Below are positions 25,797 to 35,393 of a stretch of 64,000 nt of DNA, in pieces; within the stretch, counting starts at the first letter, position 1; each line of letters opens with the position of its first letter. This DNA is from an uncultured Cohaesibacter sp. (GTDB lineage: Bacteria; Pseudomonadota; Alphaproteobacteria; Rhizobiales; Cohaesibacteraceae). The stretch is taken from the NCBI RefSeq assembly GCF_963667045.1, contig NZ_OY762934.1:1481501-1545500 (forward strand), written 5' to 3'. The translations under genes were made by a program, and so were the position numbers. Below the pieces are notes generated by a model, which did not search any database, had not been told where the DNA came from, and was given only the letters and a program-made list of their open reading frames with translations.

Positions 25797-26443
25797 GATG
25801 TTGCTTTTGTCCCTGTTGCTTTCTCTCCGGCTCCTCTTCTGGTCTTCTTCCGCTTCTGGGCCCATATGGGGCGCATCCGCCTGAAATCATGGGAAGCCGC
25901 CGGGCAAGCATCACATGACAGGCGAACCGGGGGATTTGTGGGATTTGTCGAGCAGGCCAGACCGCGCCAGTCGCACCAGCCACCAAGGGGCCGGACTGCT
26001 GCTCGGCACCCATGCGACAAATGCGCTGTTTTTCGAGAAAACAACGGTCATGGGGGGCTTGTGCTCAGGGAAGGCATGAATTAATGTCGCGCGCGAGAAA
26101 AAGGCAACCGCGATGCTTACGAGACATGCCCCGCGCATGAAACCAGATATGAGACTTGCCCAGTTCCGGTGCTATGCACCCCCCGCCGCAGGCCACATTG
26201 GCCAGATAGCCAGTCGAATTACTGGCCCGGCCTTCGTGTAACCGGCGCAGATGCAGCGCCCACGAGGGACCGGGACGAACAAGAGGCCGGGTGCACTTGC
26301 TGCTGCCTGATGCCTTTTCCCACGAATTCAATAGCTTGACCGAACCACACCCCGCCGCAGGACAGCCGCTTCAAGGGCCTATCCGCGGTTTTGCTCGCAA
26401 AGAGCCACTGACGACGGGTCGAGCTGCACGGAAGTGATAGACA
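25797..26443. other. Intergenic region upstream of ileS
   Basis: These 647 bases separate the divergent amidase and ileS. Short frames exist on both strands but none has a ribosome site or a recognisable product. The ileS promoter must lie here. No T-box or other riboswitch was recognised. Confidence 0.45.
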
Positions 26444-29362
26444 ATGACTGAAGAACGCGATTATTCCAAAACGCTTTATCTGCCCCAGACCGATTTTCCC
26501 ATGCGTGCGGGCCTGCCCAAGAACGAGCCCAAGATCCTTGAACGCTGGGAATCCATGAATCTCTACAAGGCGCTGCGCAAGCGCTCCGAAGGCCGCGAGA
26601 AATATGTGCTGCATGATGGCCCTCCCTATGCCAACGGCAACCTGCATATCGGCCACGCGCTCAACAAGATCCTGAAGGACACCATCACCCGCTCCTTCCA
26701 GATGCGCGGCTATGATTCCAACTATGTGCCCGGCTGGGACTGCCACGGCCTGCCGATCGAATGGAAGATCGAGGAAAAATATCGCAAGAAGGGCAAGAAC
26801 AAGGACGCCGTTCCGGTCAAGGAATTCCGTCAGGAATGCCGCGAGTTCGCCCAGCACTGGATCGGCATCCAGTCCGAGGAATTCAAGCGTCTGGGTGTCG
26901 TCGGTGATTTCGAGACCCCATACCGCACCATGACCTTTGATGCCGAAGCCCGCATCGCCAACGAACTGATGAAGTTCGCCATGTCCGGCCAGCTCTTCCA
27001 AGGCTCCAAGCCGGTGATGTGGTCGATTGTCGAGAAAACCGCACTGGCCGAAGCCGAGGTCGAGTATCAAGACCATACCTCCTTCACCATCTGGGTGCGC
27101 TTCCCGATCACCGGCCTGCATGGCACGGTCGATGAAGACAAGATGGATGACATGCTTGATGCCGATGTGGTCATCTGGACGACCACCCCGTGGACCATCC
27201 CGGGCAACCGCGCCATCTGCTTCAATCCATCCATCAGCTATGGCCTTTACGAAATCACCGCCGCTGCGGATGACAACTGGGGCAAGGTCGGCGACAAGCT
27301 GATCATGGCTGATGCACTGGCCGAAAGCGTTTTCAAGGCAGCGCGCGTTGATGGCTACGAACGCAAGTTCGACGTCGATCCGGCCCAGATTTCCGAATGC
27401 GCGCATCCGTTCGCCGGCCTTGACGACACCGATGGCTATTATGACTTCGATGTGCCGATGCTGCCAGGTGAGCATGTCACCGAGGACGCTGGTACGGGCT
27501 TTGTGCATACGGCTCCGGGTCACGGTGCAGACGACTATGAAGTCTTCATCGCCAACCGCGAGCGCTTTGCCGAATGCGGCACGCCGGAAATTCCGCACAC
27601 CGTCATGGAAGACGGCTCCTATTTCCCGCATGTTCCGCTGTTCCAGGGCCTTTACATCCTTGACCGCAAGGGCGGCGAAGGCACCACCAACGGCGCCGTC
27701 ATCAACAAGCTGGCGGAAGTCGGCTTTCTGCTGGCACGTGGCAAGATCAAGCACAGCTATCCGCACAGCTGGCGCTCCAAGGCTCCGCTGATCTTCCGCA
27801 ACACGCCGCAGTGGTTCATCGCCATGGATCGCAACATTGACGGCGAAGGCGACACCCTGCGCAAGCGGGCGCTCGATGCCATTGACGCAACCCGGTTCGT
27901 GCCGAAGTCCGGCCAGACCCGCCTGCGCTCGATGATCGAAACCCGTCCGGACTGGGTCATCTCCCGTCAGCGTGCTTGGGGCGTGCCGATCACCATTTTC
28001 GTCAAGAAGGACGACCCGACTGTCGTGCTTCAGGATAGTGAAGTGAACCAGCGCATCTTTGACGCTTTCCTTGAAGAAGGTGCCGATGCGTGGTTTGCCG
28101 AAGGGGCCAGGGAACGGTTCCTCGGGGCAGACTATGATGCGGAAGACTGGAAACAGGTCACCGACATTCTCGACGTGTGGTTCGATTCCGGTTCGACCCA
28201 TGCTTTCTGTCTGGAGCAGCGCGAAGACTTGAAATGGCCAGCCGACCTCTATCTGGAAGGCTCGGACCAGCATCGCGGCTGGTTCCACTCGTCCCTGCTG
28301 GAAAGCTGCGGCACCCGTGGCCGTGCGCCTTATAACGCTGTTCTGACCCATGGCTTCACCATGGACGAACAGGGCCGCAAGATGTCCAAGTCCATCGGCA
28401 ACACCATCGCGCCGCAGGACATCATCAAGGAATATGGTGCGGACATCCTGCGCATGTGGGTGGCCAGTGCGGATTATTCGGACGATCAGCGTATCGGGCC
28501 GGAAATCCTCAAGACCATCGCCGACGCCTATCGCAAGATGCGCAACACAATCCGCTGGATGCTGGGTTCGCTGGCCCATTATGACGGCACCGAAGTGGCC
28601 CTCTCCGACATGCCGGAGCTGGAACGGCTGATGCTGCACCGTATCCATCAGCTCGACAGGCTGGTCAATGATGCCTATGACAATTTCGATTTCAAACGCA
28701 TCATGCACGAGCTCAACTATTTCATGGGCATCGAGCTGTCGGCCTTCTATTTCGACGTTCGCAAGGATGCGCTCTATTGCGACGCTCCAAGCTCCATGCG
28801 TCGCAAGGCTTCGCTCCATGTCATCCATGAGCTGTTCATCCATCTCACGGCATGGCTCTCCCCGATACTGCCGTTCACCATGGAAGAAACCTGGCAGAGC
28901 CGCTATCCGTCGGAAAGCGACTCGGTTCACTTCCGCCAGTTCCCGGAAGTTCCGGGCGAGTGGCAGGATGATGAGCTGGCTGCCAAGTGGGAAAAGGTGA
29001 AAGCCCTGCGCCGCGTTGTCACCGGCGCGCTGGAAATCGAGCGCAAGGAAAAGCGCATCGGTTCCTCGCTGGAAGCCGCCCCGAAGGTCTATGTCTCTGA
29101 TGCAGCAATCATGGATGCCATGAAGGGCATTGATCTGGCAGAAATCTCCATCACCTCGCAGGCCGAGCTGGTCGCCGGGGATGCACCTGCCGGAGCCTTT
29201 GTGATCGAAGACGTTAAAGGCGTTGCTGTTGTGCCCGCTCTGGCGGAAGGCAAGAAATGCCAGCGCAGCTGGAAGGTTCTGCCCGAGGTTGGTTCCGATC
29301 CGGACTATCCGGATCTGTCCCTGCGGGATGCGGCTGCCATGCGTGAAATCGATGCCGCGTAA
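26444..29362 (+). CDS. ileS: Isoleucyl-tRNA synthetase
   Basis: This 972-residue class I synthetase charges tRNA-Ile with isoleucine. The ATP-binding HIGH motif is in [16 protein letters not shown] (about residues 59-74) and KMSKS in [10 protein letters not shown] (about 643-652). Between them lies the CP1 editing domain that removes mischarged valine; after them comes the anticodon-binding domain. The C-terminal zinc-binding cysteines of many bacterial IleRS (CxxC pairs) are not present: only one Cys appears in the tail (KKCQRSW), a common state in alphaproteobacteria. The gene is followed by a terminator and lspA, the usual order. Confidence 0.97.
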   Translation: MTEERDYSKTLYLPQTDFPMRAGLPKNEPKILERWESMNLYKALRKRSEGREKYVLHDGPPYANGNLHIGHALNKILKDTITRSFQMRGYDSNYVPGWDCHGLPIEWKIEEKYRKKGKNKDAVPVKEFRQECREFAQHWIGIQSEEFKRLGVVGDFETPYRTMTFDAEARIANELMKFAMSGQLFQGSKPVMWSIVEKTALAEAEVEYQDHTSFTIWVRFPITGLHGTVDEDKMDDMLDADVVIWTTTPWTIPGNRAICFNPSISYGLYEITAAADDNWGKVGDKLIMADALAESVFKAARVDGYERKFDVDPAQISECAHPFAGLDDTDGYYDFDVPMLPGEHVTEDAGTGFVHTAPGHGADDYEVFIANRERFAECGTPEIPHTVMEDGSYFPHVPLFQGLYILDRKGGEGTTNGAVINKLAEVGFLLARGKIKHSYPHSWRSKAPLIFRNTPQWFIAMDRNIDGEGDTLRKRALDAIDATRFVPKSGQTRLRSMIETRPDWVISRQRAWGVPITIFVKKDDPTVVLQDSEVNQRIFDAFLEEGADAWFAEGARERFLGADYDAEDWKQVTDILDVWFDSGSTHAFCLEQREDLKWPADLYLEGSDQHRGWFHSSLLESCGTRGRAPYNAVLTHGFTMDEQGRKMSKSIGNTIAPQDIIKEYGADILRMWVASADYSDDQRIGPEILKTIADAYRKMRNTIRWMLGSLAHYDGTEVALSDMPELERLMLHRIHQLDRLVNDAYDNFDFKRIMHELNYFMGIELSAFYFDVRKDALYCDAPSSMRRKASLHVIHELFIHLTAWLSPILPFTMEETWQSRYPSESDSVHFRQFPEVPGEWQDDELAAKWEKVKALRRVVTGALEIERKEKRIGSSLEAAPKVYVSDAAIMDAMKGIDLAEISITSQAELVAGDAPAGAFVIEDVKGVAVVPALAEGKKCQRSWKVLPEVGSDPDYPDLSLRDAAAMREIDAA

Positions 29363-29384
29363 AGGTCGCATTTGAGCTTATTGT

Positions 29385-29423
29385 AAAGCCGGGGTCTGGC
29401 GTGGTTCGGACCCCGGCTTTCTG
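29385..29423 (+). terminator. Hairpin between ileS and lspA
   Basis: AAAGCCGGGGTC and GACCCCGGCTTT form a 12-pair stem around a 12-base loop, ending in TTTCTGCT. It would end or reduce ileS transcription before lspA. Confidence 0.8.
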
Positions 29424-29479
29424 CTATCCCCGGATCAGGCGCATATTCCGCCTTTTCCCTTGTATTTTTGGAGGCGTGC

Positions 29480-30016
29480 ATGTCGTCACGGTCGTTGGCC
29501 TATCTCATTGCCCTCACCGGCTTTCTGGTCGATCAGGCCTTCAAGCTCTGGCTGCTGTTCGGATATCAGATCGACAGTGTCATGCGCCTGCATGGGCCGG
29601 TACGACTTGCCCCCTTCTTCGATCTGGTACTGGTCTGGAACCGTGGCATTTCCTATGGCTGGCTGCAACAGGACGGCGATCTCGGCCGCTACCTGCTGAT
29701 CGGACTGGCCGGGGTTGCAGCCATTGTGCTGGCGCTCTGGATCTGGCGGACGCGCGACCGGCTCACGGCCTTGGCTCTGGGGCTGGTGATGGGCGGAGCA
29801 CTGGGCAACGGGCTTGACCGCATCCTGCATGGGGCCGTGGTCGACATGTTCCATTTTCATGTCGGCAGCTTCAGCTGGTATGTCTTTAACCTTGCCGACG
29901 CCTGGATCGTGGTTGGCGCTGCCTTGCTGGTGATCGAAAGCCTGTTCGGGGGCGGCAAATCGTCGTCTGCAGCAAAAAGCGACTCGACCAGCCGCAAAGA
30001 TGCCGCAAATAGGTGA
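29480..30016 (+). CDS. lspA: Lipoprotein signal peptidase II
   Basis: This 178-residue inner-membrane aspartyl protease removes signal peptides from prolipoproteins. Four membrane helices are visible. The conserved blocks are DQAFKLW near the N-terminus, NRGISYGW, GNGLDRILHGAVVDMFHFH (first catalytic Asp near 122) and VFNLADAWI (second catalytic Asp near 142). A GGAGG ribosome site lies 5-10 bases before the ATG at 29480, which makes this start clear. The following gene encodes a lipoprotein that would be a substrate. The C-terminal 20 residues are polar and low in complexity. Confidence 0.95.
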   Translation: MSSRSLAYLIALTGFLVDQAFKLWLLFGYQIDSVMRLHGPVRLAPFFDLVLVWNRGISYGWLQQDGDLGRYLLIGLAGVAAIVLALWIWRTRDRLTALALGLVMGGALGNGLDRILHGAVVDMFHFHVGSFSWYVFNLADAWIVVGAALLVIESLFGGGKSSSAAKSDSTSRKDAANR

Positions 30017-30207
30017 TTACTCCAGACAGGTGAGCTTTTTCCGCCGGGTCCGGTGCTTTTGTCTCTTGAATGACAACCTTCTCTTGATCTTGTGGCCCGT
30101 TCGGAAGTATGTCTAAATTTGTTAGGCACATATTTAACGATGTCTAGCAGGTTTGTTAGCGTATGGGCTGGCGCTTTGCTGCCCGAGTATCAAAAGGCGA
30201 GATCTTC

Positions 30208-30996
30208 ATGACTGTTAGACGGTACAAGGACCTTTTCCAATCCGGTGCCCCAACTCTCGAAAACCGGTCGGCTCGGTCGTCTGGTCTGGTCGCGCTTGCT
30301 ATGCTCGGTGCCACGGGGATGAGCCTTGCAGGCTGTTCCAGCATGTCCAGTGCCACCTATGGCACGGGTGAGACCCATGAGCAGGAACTGCTCAATGACG
30401 TGACCGGTGTCTTCGGGATGCTGCCCAACGACAAGAAACAGACCACGATCGATTACAAGGCGCGCGCCGGACTGGTTCTGCCGCCGCAGGATGCCCCCCT
30501 TCCCAATCCAAACGACAAGAGGAACAATCCGTCCTATGCCGCCGCAGACTGGCCACAGGACCCGGACGTGTTGCGCGAGATCTATAATGAGCGCATGGAG
30601 AACATGACCGACGCCGAGCGTGAGCAGTTGCTTGCCGCCATTCGTCGTCTGCCTCCAGAACAGCGCGATTCCATTATCAAGAACAATACCGCATCAGCCA
30701 AGTTCGCCCAGCAGATCAAGGAACCGGATTACTCCAAGGGGCCGGTCAGCCCCTATGAGCAGGCCGAGTATGACAGGCAGGTCAAGGAGCGCCTCGCTCT
30801 CATCAGAGGGAAGACGGACGGTGAAAAGAACAAGCGCAACTATCTGACGCAGCCGCCGGAACGCTTTACCGACGTGCCGCCGGAAGTGGCCGCCGAAATG
30901 AACAAGCTGAAGCAGGAAGATGAGAAGCCCCAAAAGAAGCGCTTCTTCTCCCGCCTCTGGCCTTTCGGCAAGAAAGACCCCAAAACAGGGTCCTGA
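30208..30996 (+). CDS. BamF-like lipoprotein (DUF3035)
   Basis: This 262-residue predicted lipoprotein has the lipobox SLAGC with Cys43 at the end of an unusually long signal with a charged N-terminus. The mature part has the block YKARAGLVLPPQDAPLP that resembles the DUF3035 family, named BamF for its place in the alphaproteobacterial outer-membrane assembly complex; that family commonly follows lspA. The C-terminal half is charged, helical and Lys-rich, longer than typical BamF. ATG 30208 follows AAGGCGAGA. I am fairly sure of lipoprotein status, less of the BamF role. Confidence 0.6.
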   Translation: MTVRRYKDLFQSGAPTLENRSARSSGLVALAMLGATGMSLAGCSSMSSATYGTGETHEQELLNDVTGVFGMLPNDKKQTTIDYKARAGLVLPPQDAPLPNPNDKRNNPSYAAADWPQDPDVLREIYNERMENMTDAEREQLLAAIRRLPPEQRDSIIKNNTASAKFAQQIKEPDYSKGPVSPYEQAEYDRQVKERLALIRGKTDGEKNKRNYLTQPPERFTDVPPEVAAEMNKLKQEDEKPQKKRFFSRLWPFGKKDPKTGS

Positions 30997-31024
30997 CACT
31001 CAGATACAGCGTCGCAGCACTTAG

Positions 31025-31063
31025 AAAAAGCCGCCCTTGATGGTTCCATCGGGCGGCCTTTTT
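31025..31063 (+). terminator. Terminator of the BamF-like gene
   Basis: GCCGCCC pairs with GGGCGGC and inside it GATGG pairs with CCATC, with AAAAA before and TTTTT after. Strong intrinsic terminator. Confidence 0.88.
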
Positions 31064-31414
31064 CATGGTAGTGACATCGAGAATTCCTTTCCGGCGCCAA
31101 ATGCTACCCAACGGGCATTTCGCTTTTCCCCTCAAAACAAACCGAATCTCTGTCGGCAAGCCCATCCGATTCTTCGGGTGGAGGCCTTTGAGCTGCCGCC
31201 TTCCATCTCGGCTGAGAGGAATCATCAGCAACGGAACACAAAAATCGGCAAGACGATTCCGTATCGACTGGATAATTTCTCTGCCGAAACACGTTGCAAC
31301 CGGATCGGGCGATCCGTAAACCCACATGATTTCTATTAACTATTCAGTAACGAACTGGCAGAAATCTGCGGTTCAAGGGCCAATTTGTGTTTTTTGTGCA
31401 ACAGTCCCTGCAAA

Positions 31415-31431
31415 GTAATCCCCCCGATTAC
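31415..31431. promoter_or_regulatory. Inverted repeat upstream of the porin
   Basis: GTAATC and GATTAC form a perfect 6-base inverted repeat with a five-C spacer, just before the candidate porin promoter. It could be a regulator binding site. Confidence 0.35.
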
Positions 31432-31440
31432 AAGAGACGA

Positions 31441-31468
31441 TTGATACAGCCGGAGAAACGAGTATTGT
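31441..31468 (+). promoter_or_regulatory. Candidate porin promoter
   Basis: TTGATA (31441-31446) and TATTGT (31463-31468) are spaced by 16 bases and would start transcription near 31475, giving a leader of about 80 bases before the porin ATG. Confidence 0.4.
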
Positions 31469-31555
31469 CTGTCTTGTCGCAAGCAGTGAATTACAGTTCT
31501 GACTGGACTGGTCACTGCAAAAAAATTTTTTGTTATGACAATGAAGGTCAGAAAC

Positions 31556-32626
31556 ATGAACATCAAGAGCCTTATCCTTGGCTCCGCAGCTGCTTTGGTA
31601 GCTGGCGGTGCAGCACAGGCAGCAGACCTGCCAGTAGCGGAACCTGTAGATTACGTTAAAGTATGTGATGCATACGGCGCTGGTTACTTCTTCATCCCAG
31701 GTACCGATACCTGCCTGAAGATCTCTGGTAAAGTTGAATTCGGCATCCAGAACGGCTTCCAGAACTACAACGGCATTCAGGGCAAATCTGTCAACGAAGT
31801 TGGTTACTATGTAGAAACCACCCTCGCATTCGACGCCAAAGAAGAAACCGAATTCGGTACTCTTGCTGCTCACATCGAGTATGACAACGATACCAACGCT
31901 GGTGCTACCGGCGGCAGCATCGCTAAGGGCGGCAAGGGCATGGCTTTCGATAAAGCTTACCTGCAGCTCGGCGGCCTGTATGCTGGTCTGACCGACTCCA
32001 TCGTCGACTTCAACGCTGGCCTGTACTACGATGATTTCGGCATCGGCCATGACGACCTGCAGTCCATCGGTTATGTTGCTGCTCTGGGCAACGGCGTTAC
32101 CGCTACTGTAGCTCTCGAAGAATACACCTCCAACACCGGCGGCGCTGGCACCACCATGCCTTCCCTCGCTGCTCGTCTGGCTGTTTCTCAGGGCTGGGGT
32201 TCTGCTAACGTAGCTGCTGCTATCTATCAGTCTCGCTATGCAGCCGCTGCTTTCTCTGCTGATCTTGGCTACATCGTTGGTGCAGAAGCTTCCTTCAACC
32301 TGATGGAAGGCCTGACCTTCGGTATCGCTGGTGGCTACGAAAACGGTTATACCAACGATGGTGCTGGCAATCTGTGGAGCAAGTGGGCTGTTTCTGGCGG
32401 CTTCGAATACGCTCTGGCTGACAACATGAAAATCGGTATTGATGCTGGCTATGTCGATTATGACGAAGCAGCTTACAAAACCTGGGGTACTTCTGCTCAG
32501 TTGACCTACTATCCGGTTAAAAACCTGGAAGTTGGCGCTCGCGTTGGCTACGAAAAGACCGACTTCGACGTTGGTGCTGATTGGGACGACGTAGCAGGCA
32601 AACTGTACCTGAAACGTACTTTCTAA
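31556..32626 (+). CDS. Major outer-membrane porin, Brucella/Rhizobium type
   Basis: This 356-residue protein has a signal peptide cut after GGAAQA (about residue 22) and a mature start with the hallmark PVDYVKVCDAYGAGYFFIPGTDTC of alphaproteobacterial porins, shortened here to PVDYVKVCDAYGAGYFF. The body is beta-rich with alternating polar and nonpolar residues and ends with KLYLKRTF, a C-terminal Phe typical of outer-membrane barrels. Codon use differs from neighbours (many GCT, GGT, GAA, TCT), as expected for a very highly expressed gene. A short AAGG ribosome site precedes the ATG at 31556. Terminator follows. Confidence 0.92.
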   Translation: MNIKSLILGSAAALVAGGAAQAADLPVAEPVDYVKVCDAYGAGYFFIPGTDTCLKISGKVEFGIQNGFQNYNGIQGKSVNEVGYYVETTLAFDAKEETEFGTLAAHIEYDNDTNAGATGGSIAKGGKGMAFDKAYLQLGGLYAGLTDSIVDFNAGLYYDDFGIGHDDLQSIGYVAALGNGVTATVALEEYTSNTGGAGTTMPSLAARLAVSQGWGSANVAAAIYQSRYAAAAFSADLGYIVGAEASFNLMEGLTFGIAGGYENGYTNDGAGNLWSKWAVSGGFEYALADNMKIGIDAGYVDYDEAAYKTWGTSAQLTYYPVKNLEVGARVGYEKTDFDVGADWDDVAGKLYLKRTF

Positions 32627-32642
32627 TCTAAGCTTCGCTTAG
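32627..32642 (+). repeat. Small hairpin after the porin stop
   Basis: CTAAGC and GCTTAG pair around TTC within a few bases of the porin stop codon. It precedes the main terminator and may protect the porin mRNA end. Confidence 0.45.
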
Positions 32643-32658
32643 ACTGGAAACAGTTCTT

Positions 32659-32690
32659 GGGCCCCGAGAGATTTCTCTCGGGGCCTTTCT
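32659..32690 (+). terminator. Terminator of the porin gene
   Basis: GGCCCCGAGAGA and TCTCTCGGGGCC make a perfect 12-pair stem with a two-base loop, followed by TTTCTTG. Confidence 0.9.
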
Positions 32691-32840
32691 TGTTTTGGGG
32701 TGGTGGATGATGGGGTGCACCGTATCCTGAGCCTGGAAAGACAGATCGGTCCAGCGCAAAACAAAAAGCCAAACCGGGGCCAGACCATATGTCAGCCAGC
32801 ACCCTGCTTGAATCAACCACAAGGCAAGTTTCGAGCCTGT

Positions 32841-33659
32841 TCAGAACAGATCGAACTGATCGCTCTGCTCCGGGGCCTTTCCCTTGTTTTCTTCTCTGTC
32901 GGCCACCGCATTCCTGCGCTTTCCGGCTTTTCCACCATCCGCATCCATCGTTTGACATATTGCGACGGTCTGCCTGCGTCCATCACGCGGCTCTGTCAGG
33001 GATGGATCGTCGTTGTGGCGCTGATTGACCCTGTCCGAGATCGGAAAGGCTATCAGCTGACGGTCAGCCGATGATGAGAGCAGCGGGCGCGCATCCTCAA
33101 ACCGGCCGGAACTTGTGTCGAGCCAGCAACCATAGGCATCAGGAGCAATAATCAGGGGTAATCGATCCGTGACTGGCCTGAAGGCGCGCGGCGCCGGTGT
33201 TGTCAGGATCGCCAGACCGTCAAATTCTTCTCCGTTCGGCCCCATCCAGGACTCCCAGATCCCGGCCAGCGCAAACAATCCCTTGTCTTCGTTCTGGAAG
33301 AAGTAGGGTGTTGTCTCTCCCGTCGCATGGCGCTGCCATTCATAAAAGCCTGTCACAGGAACAAGGCAGCGCCGATAGCGAATCGCATTCTTGAAAGACG
33401 GCTTCGTTTCAACCGTTTCCCGGCGCGCCGACGTAATCTGCGAAAATTCGCGGGGATCCTTCACCCAGTCGGGGACAAAAGCCCACTTCATCAGGCGTGC
33501 GGTGCGTCTGCCATACTCATCGACGATGGTCAGCACAGGCTCAGTCGGTGCGACGTTATGTCTGGGCGGCATCGGATGCATTCCGACCAGTTCTCCAGAC
33601 ACTCCGAATAGTTCAATAAAGTCAACAAGTTCAGCAGCAACGTGCAATCTTCCGGTCAT
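32841..33659 (-). CDS. SRAP-family protein with degenerate active site
   Basis: This 272-residue protein has the SOS response-associated peptidase (SRAP, YedK/HMCES) fold, whose members covalently shield abasic sites in single-stranded DNA through Cys2. Family blocks are present: RHNVAPTEPV, MKWAFVPDW, ARRETVETKPSF, CLVPVTGFYEW and LPLII. However, position 2 is Thr instead of Cys (MTGR, not MCGR), the usual Asn of NARAET is Ser77, and the usual His of the HxRMP motif is Thr164; only Glu107 of the four key residues remains. The upstream region gives no alternative start with Cys. The C-terminal 40 residues are charged and disordered. A paralogue with altered chemistry or a decayed copy. Confidence 0.85.
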   Translation of the reverse strand: MTGRLHVAAELVDFIELFGVSGELVGMHPMPPRHNVAPTEPVLTIVDEYGRRTARLMKWAFVPDWVKDPREFSQITSARRETVETKPSFKNAIRYRRCLVPVTGFYEWQRHATGETTPYFFQNEDKGLFALAGIWESWMGPNGEEFDGLAILTTPAPRAFRPVTDRLPLIIAPDAYGCWLDTSSGRFEDARPLLSSSADRQLIAFPISDRVNQRHNDDPSLTEPRDGRRQTVAICQTMDADGGKAGKRRNAVADREENKGKAPEQSDQFDLF

Positions 33660-33977
33660 GGCTATCTAATTCGACCTATTCTAATCGGTTTTCCAAATCT
33701 TTATCTTGTTTCATCTTTTTCACCGTAGCACCCGGACGTCAAGTATTTGGAAACTATAGCATCCTATGGTTAAAAGTGGACCGGGTAGGAAAACGGTTCG
33801 GGGGGCTGTGTGACGCCGAAATTGTCCAGCAACCTGCAAAACAACAAGTCATATCTCCTCGAACGGGATCAGATAGACCAAGGATCTGCAGGTATCATCG
33901 GCGCGACCAAGAACCGAACGCGTTCAATTCCTTTCACGTTGCCCTGCAGTCCTTGAAGCTTCGTTGAGAGTTCTAAG
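33660..33977. other. Intergenic region between SRAP gene and CheY-tail protein
   Basis: These 318 bases separate divergent genes. An AT-rich stretch at 33661-33770 could hold promoters. No gene or repeat seen. Confidence 0.4.
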
Positions 33978-34487
33978 ATGTCAGACATGTCCGTCCTTCC
34001 TGATGCCGAGCTGTTGTTGGAAGCCAACATCAACCCCGTGACGTTGTTGGCGACGGACTATCTCAACCATTTCAATGAAGTTCTGATGCTTATCGAAATG
34101 CTGCCCTCAATGCCGGAATGTGCAGAAGACATCGTCTCCTGGCGCCCCATGGGCTATCTGGACTATTTCGTGCAATCGACCTTCAAGGAAAAGCAGCTAG
34201 CCATATCCCTTTACGATTCAGTGCAGCCACAGGTGCGCGAACAGCTGGAATCGCTTGTCCATGACATCGATGCCAAGATCATGGGTCTTGTCGAACGCAT
34301 CGCCTCACCGGAAGGTGAGCAATCTGACCCCAGCTTTGACACCCTTGCTTTCATGGCTTCCACAGAGGTCCGGCCTCTGATCGACCGCGTCAGTGCCCTC
34401 GTCAACGATACGGCAAGCGCAACCGACTGGATGCTGGCCATCGACCATCCGACGGCCCAGGACGAAGTCGACCGCCTGTTCGACTAA
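33978..34487 (+). CDS. Uncharacterised helical protein with CheY-binding-like C-terminal tail
   Basis: I do not recognise this 169-residue protein. It is mostly helical, acidic, has no signal peptide or membrane segment and begins MSDMSVLPDAELLLEANINP. Its last residues, TAQDEVDRLFD, closely parallel the end of the CheZ encoded in this window (SSQDDIDALFG) and the CheY-binding start of FliM (SQxEIDALL). The same kind of tail at a free C-terminus, after what looks like a helical bundle with a Gln/Glu-rich helix (about residues 75-105), suggests a CheY-interacting protein, perhaps a second phosphatase or sink. The start at ATG 33978 could instead be the ATG four codons downstream. Confidence 0.65.
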   Translation: MSDMSVLPDAELLLEANINPVTLLATDYLNHFNEVLMLIEMLPSMPECAEDIVSWRPMGYLDYFVQSTFKEKQLAISLYDSVQPQVREQLESLVHDIDAKIMGLVERIASPEGEQSDPSFDTLAFMASTEVRPLIDRVSALVNDTASATDWMLAIDHPTAQDEVDRLFD

Positions 34488-34529
34488 TCGCACAGGCCGC
34501 CGATTGCGTGCGTGGCGTGAAGGACAAGC

Positions 34530-35213
34530 CTATGCCTCGTCTTCCTCAACGATCCATGGCTCCTTCAATGCGGCCTCTTCCCATTCCTTCCAGGCCGGCA
34601 GGGTCTTCATGGCAAAGCGGTAGGCGTGGAACACCTCGCTGTCTGTCAGGGCGTATTTCTCAAAGCGGTTGATGACCGGAGCAAACATCGCGTCCACCGC
34701 CCCGAAGGAGCCAAACAGGAAGGGACCACCGGATACCTCCAGGCTTTCGCGCCAGATCTGTTCGATCCGCTCGACATTCTTGACCACGGCCGCTGCACTA
34801 TAGGGGTCCAGATCAAGCGGCTTGATCTCGCGGCGCATGTTCATCGGACAACTGCCCCTGAGGCCGAAAAAGCCTCCATGCATTTCAGCGGCATAAGCTC
34901 TAGCCTTGGCCCGGTCGATCAAATCCTCCGGCCAGAGGCCAGCTTCTGGGAAGAGTTCAGACACCACTTCAAGGATTGCCAGACTCTCACAAATGATCAC
35001 GGGCTTCTTGCCCTCTTGCTCGATTTTCAGAGCGGGGACTTTCTTGGTCGGAGAGAATTCGATGAAGTGCGCGTGGCCCGTTGCCTCGTCAAATTGTAGG
35101 AAATGCTCTGTGAAGGCGATATTCTTCGTCTTCATCGCAATCCATGGCCTAAAAGACCAGGAGGAGTAATTCTTGTTGGCGATATAAAGCGTCAGCTTGA
35201 GAGTCTCGGTCAT
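34530..35213 (-). CDS. Glutathione S-transferase family protein
   Basis: This 227-residue protein has a thioredoxin-like N-terminal domain with NKNYSSWSFRPWIAM (about residues 9-23), where Ser residues take the catalytic place, the cis-Pro block KVPALKI and ICESLAILEV for glutathione binding, and an all-helical C-terminal domain. Such GSTs conjugate or reduce small electrophiles in the cytosol. The ATG at 35213 follows AAAGGTG and gives the family N-terminus; the longer frame from 35258 adds 15 residues. Substrate unknown. Confidence 0.9.
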   Translation of the reverse strand: MTETLKLTLYIANKNYSSWSFRPWIAMKTKNIAFTEHFLQFDEATGHAHFIEFSPTKKVPALKIEQEGKKPVIICESLAILEVVSELFPEAGLWPEDLIDRAKARAYAAEMHGGFFGLRGSCPMNMRREIKPLDLDPYSAAAVVKNVERIEQIWRESLEVSGGPFLFGSFGAVDAMFAPVINRFEKYALTDSEVFHAYRFAMKTLPAWKEWEEAALKEPWIVEEDEA

Positions 35214-35393
35214 ATCGGCACCTTTTGAAATCGGGTTTATCCGCTCGTCTGTGCTCAACCCTATTCGGAAATGAAAAAAACGGAAATAGGGATTTCATAT
35301 CATATGCACGGAGCGTCCTGTCCCTTCCGCTTTTCTCTTGCAGGAGATATTCCACAATTCTATGGTGTGGGCACCTTCTTTCATTCAGCATGA

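Larger units (their letters stand above)
30997..31555. other. Intergenic region with terminator and porin promoter
   Basis: These 559 bases hold the lipoprotein gene terminator at the left and the porin control region at the right. The middle part (31080-31400) has short frames on both strands that I cannot support as genes. Confidence 0.55.

Noticed and set aside
26219-29371. Open frame of about 1050 codons opposite ileS
   Set aside because: Shadow of a highly biased coding sequence; product shows no recognisable domain and ileS is certain.
30163-30207. Upstream extension of the BamF-like lipoprotein
   Set aside because: Extending to 30163 adds 15 residues before the clear ATG with a ribosome site at 30208.
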